NCBI GenBank assembly: GCA_900893395.1
Contig: CAAHFI010718623.1
Coordinates: 1 to 20,022 of the forward strand
Reading direction: 5' to 3'
DNA: 20,022 bases
Source of the DNA: Euglena gracilis
Taxonomy: Eukaryota > Euglenozoa > Euglenophyceae > Euglenales > Euglenaceae
Under the pieces are notes generated by a model that searched no databases, was not told where the DNA came from, and worked only from the letters and a program-made list of their open reading frames with translations. The position numbers and the translations under genes were made by a program. This document shows, one piece after another, positions 18,809-20,022 of the stretch. How positions within the stretch are numbered: the first letter of the stretch is position 1; each line of letters starts with the position of its first letter.

Positions 18809-18988
18809 ACAATCAAATGTACTTTGAGGATACCCTCCAAAGCTCTTGCCATTGATTTTTGGGGGGTTAAAAGCTCAATGGCTGAACAGCTGAATGGCAA
18901 ACCCTTTGCACAAGGCGTATGCCTTGAGGTAAAGGAAGGTGAGATGGCTGAAATGGTGGATGAACGATGGAGAGAATCAGTGGTCTGA
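18809..18988 (+). CDS. Small open frame of unknown origin
   Basis: A frame open from about 18809 to a TGA at 18986-18988 reads as ordinary protein-like sequence, including KALAIDFWGVKSSMAEQLNG and CLEVKEGEMAEMVDERW. The only in-frame ATG choices are inside it; from the ATG at 18878 it gives 36 residues. Its composition is unlike the low-complexity translations around it, so it could be a terminal exon or a gene fragment. No family is recognised, and a competing 125-residue minus-strand frame covers the same bases. Confidence 0.2.
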   Translation, partial: TIKCTLRIPSKALAIDFWGVKSSMAEQLNGKPFAQGVCLEVKEGEMAEMVDERWRESVV

Positions 18989-19747
18989 CCTTGGCCATGT
19001 GAAATATGAAAAATAATAATAATACAAAATATGAAGAAAAAAAATATGCAAAATAAGCCTGAGTCAAAAAACCTTTTTTGTTTCTTTGGGGGGGGGGGGG
19101 ATGGGCGATGGTCCAAGGATGCCAAAAATCACTTTCTGCCCCGAATCGACCTGTTTTTTAATCTTTGCAAAATTCAGAGGGGTTTTTTTTAAAGCAAATA
19201 AAACCACGTCCCAGAAAATTCAATGAAAAATTCACAAAAAATGGCCGAAAAAAATGGCCATGCCGGGGGCAGGATGTATGGAAAGCCTTGAGGGGGGGGG
19301 GTCCAGACTCCCCAATGCAGAGGGGGGGTTGGACGCAGGCTCCCAGGCTATTGCTCTAGGACCCGGGGGGTCCACTGGCAAGCCATTTTGCTGGACAATG
19401 GGAAAAAATGGACTAGCTAGACCCGGACCCCCCACCAGGGAGGACCAGGGGGTCCGGGGGCCCCCCTGACTGGAAAAAATTTACCTCCGCACTGCGCGCC
19501 GAGGTGGAAATGAGGTTATTAGTGCATTGTGCATTTTTGGCTGATTTTGTTCCCAAAAAAAATCTCAAAAATGGCCAAAAAATGGGTGCTTTCGGGCCAA
19601 TTTTGGGGTCAAAAAATTTCGGCGCTTCGTGCGGGTCACTGGAAAAATTTTTCCACCAGCTCTGCAAGACCCCCCCCTATGTTGCACAAAGGCTTCTTGT
19701 TTGTTTATGGCCGGCGCCAAGCACCTCCGGTCATCCATGCCCTTGGG
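18989..19747. other. No gene recognised; homopolymers and AT/GC patches
   Basis: This stretch holds an AT-rich patch with AATAATAATAAT-like bases (about 19010-19050), a run of G's near 19090, several short G or C runs, and repeated AAAAATGGCC phrases (19239-19260, 19565-19585). Short frames on both strands carry no family motifs. Confidence 0.4.
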
Positions 19748-19807
19748 CCCAGCATCGCCCAGCATCGCCCAGCATCGCTCAGCATCGCCCAGCATCGCCC
19801 AGCATCG
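19748..19807 (+). repeat. 10-bp tandem repeat, six copies
   Basis: CCCAGCATCG is repeated six times in a row, with a single base change in the fourth unit (CTCAGCATCG) and a divergent last base region. It is a minisatellite with no spacers. Being 10 bp, it does not keep one reading frame. Confidence 0.9.
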
Positions 19808-19850
19808 TCTTTGGAGCCCTTGAAGGTGTACCTTTTCTGCCTGCTGCTTT

Positions 19851-20022
19851 TGCCGCTCTTGCCCACTTTTGGCTACTTTTGGCTATCTTTGGTTGCTTTT
19901 TGACCACTTTGACTGCTTTTTTGAACACTTTTGCCCACATTTGCTGCCTTTTGACCAATTTTGACTGCTTCTTGACCACTTTTGCTGCTTTTTGCCCACT
20001 TTTGCCCATTTCCAACCACCTT
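19851..20022 (+). repeat. Degenerate TTTTGCCCAC-like array
   Basis: From here to the window end the sequence is built of variants such as CTTTTGGCTA, CTTTTTGACCA, CTTTTGCCCA and TTTGACTGC at a spacing of about 10-12 bases. The strand is strongly T/C-rich. The array continues past the window edge. The lysine-rich minus-strand translation is a by-product of the repeat. Confidence 0.75.

Noticed and set aside
18336-18812. 158-residue minus-strand open frame
   Set aside because: Its proline/glycine-rich translation follows from C/G runs and hairpin repeats, with no family resemblance.
19748-19807. CRISPR-like array
   Set aside because: The units are directly adjacent with no spacers, and the context is eukaryotic.
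19779-20015. Lysine-rich minus-strand open frame
   Set aside because: It is a translation of the degenerate tandem array.
1-20022. tRNA, rRNA or other structured RNA genes
   Set aside because: No cloverleaf-like arrangement or conserved rRNA phrase was noticed on either strand. A covariance-model scan would be decisive.

Overview
This window looks like repeat-dense nuclear DNA of a eukaryote. No compact bacterial gene order, tRNA or rRNA is visible, and no host gene can be named. Long G/C homopolymers, many dispersed repeats, and short tandem repeats at the right end would suit a large protist or algal genome such as a dinoflagellate. That placement is a low-confidence inference. About 80% of the window is decayed retroelement sequence.

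Layout: (1) 1-1295, unique or repeat-box DNA with no recognised gene. (2) 1296-7624, an LTR-type element lying mostly on the minus strand: 5' LTR at 7107-7624, a primer-binding-like site, a Gag-like region (4956-7106) and a 2.8 kb region of unknown content (2187-4955). Its far end (3' tail plus LTR, 1296-1929) is turned round. (3) 7625-17440, an older retroelement with a DIRS/Ngaro-like reverse transcriptase/RNase H and a tyrosine-recombinase-like region. It is present in three separated pieces (7625-9786, 13282-13660 on the other strand, and 16351-17440). The gaps are filled by parts of the same LTR family: an LTR (9787-10298), a second copy of the 2.8 kb region (10420-13281), and LTR plus Gag (13661-16350). 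(4) 17441-18010, GC-rich repeat boxes. (5) 18011-20022, non-coding or unrecognised DNA with GC-rich hairpins, one small open frame, a 10-bp tandem repeat and a degenerate TTTTGCCCAC-like array.

Four LTR copies of 509-518 bp all run TG...CA. Where a Gag region follows, the next bases begin TGG, as a tRNA primer site would. Where the 3' tail precedes an LTR, a purine-rich GTGTGGGAG abuts it. The LTR family therefore appears to be non-autonomous (LTR-gag-unknown-tail-LTR), with no RT of its own in the copies seen here.

The most interesting structure is the nesting. The three pol/recombinase pieces are neighbouring parts of one element. The LTR-family insert between them is circularly permuted (unknown region-tail-LTR-gag) relative to the copy at 1296-7624, and the block between two opposed LTRs is inverted. 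All retroelement copies here look inactive and are described as fossils.
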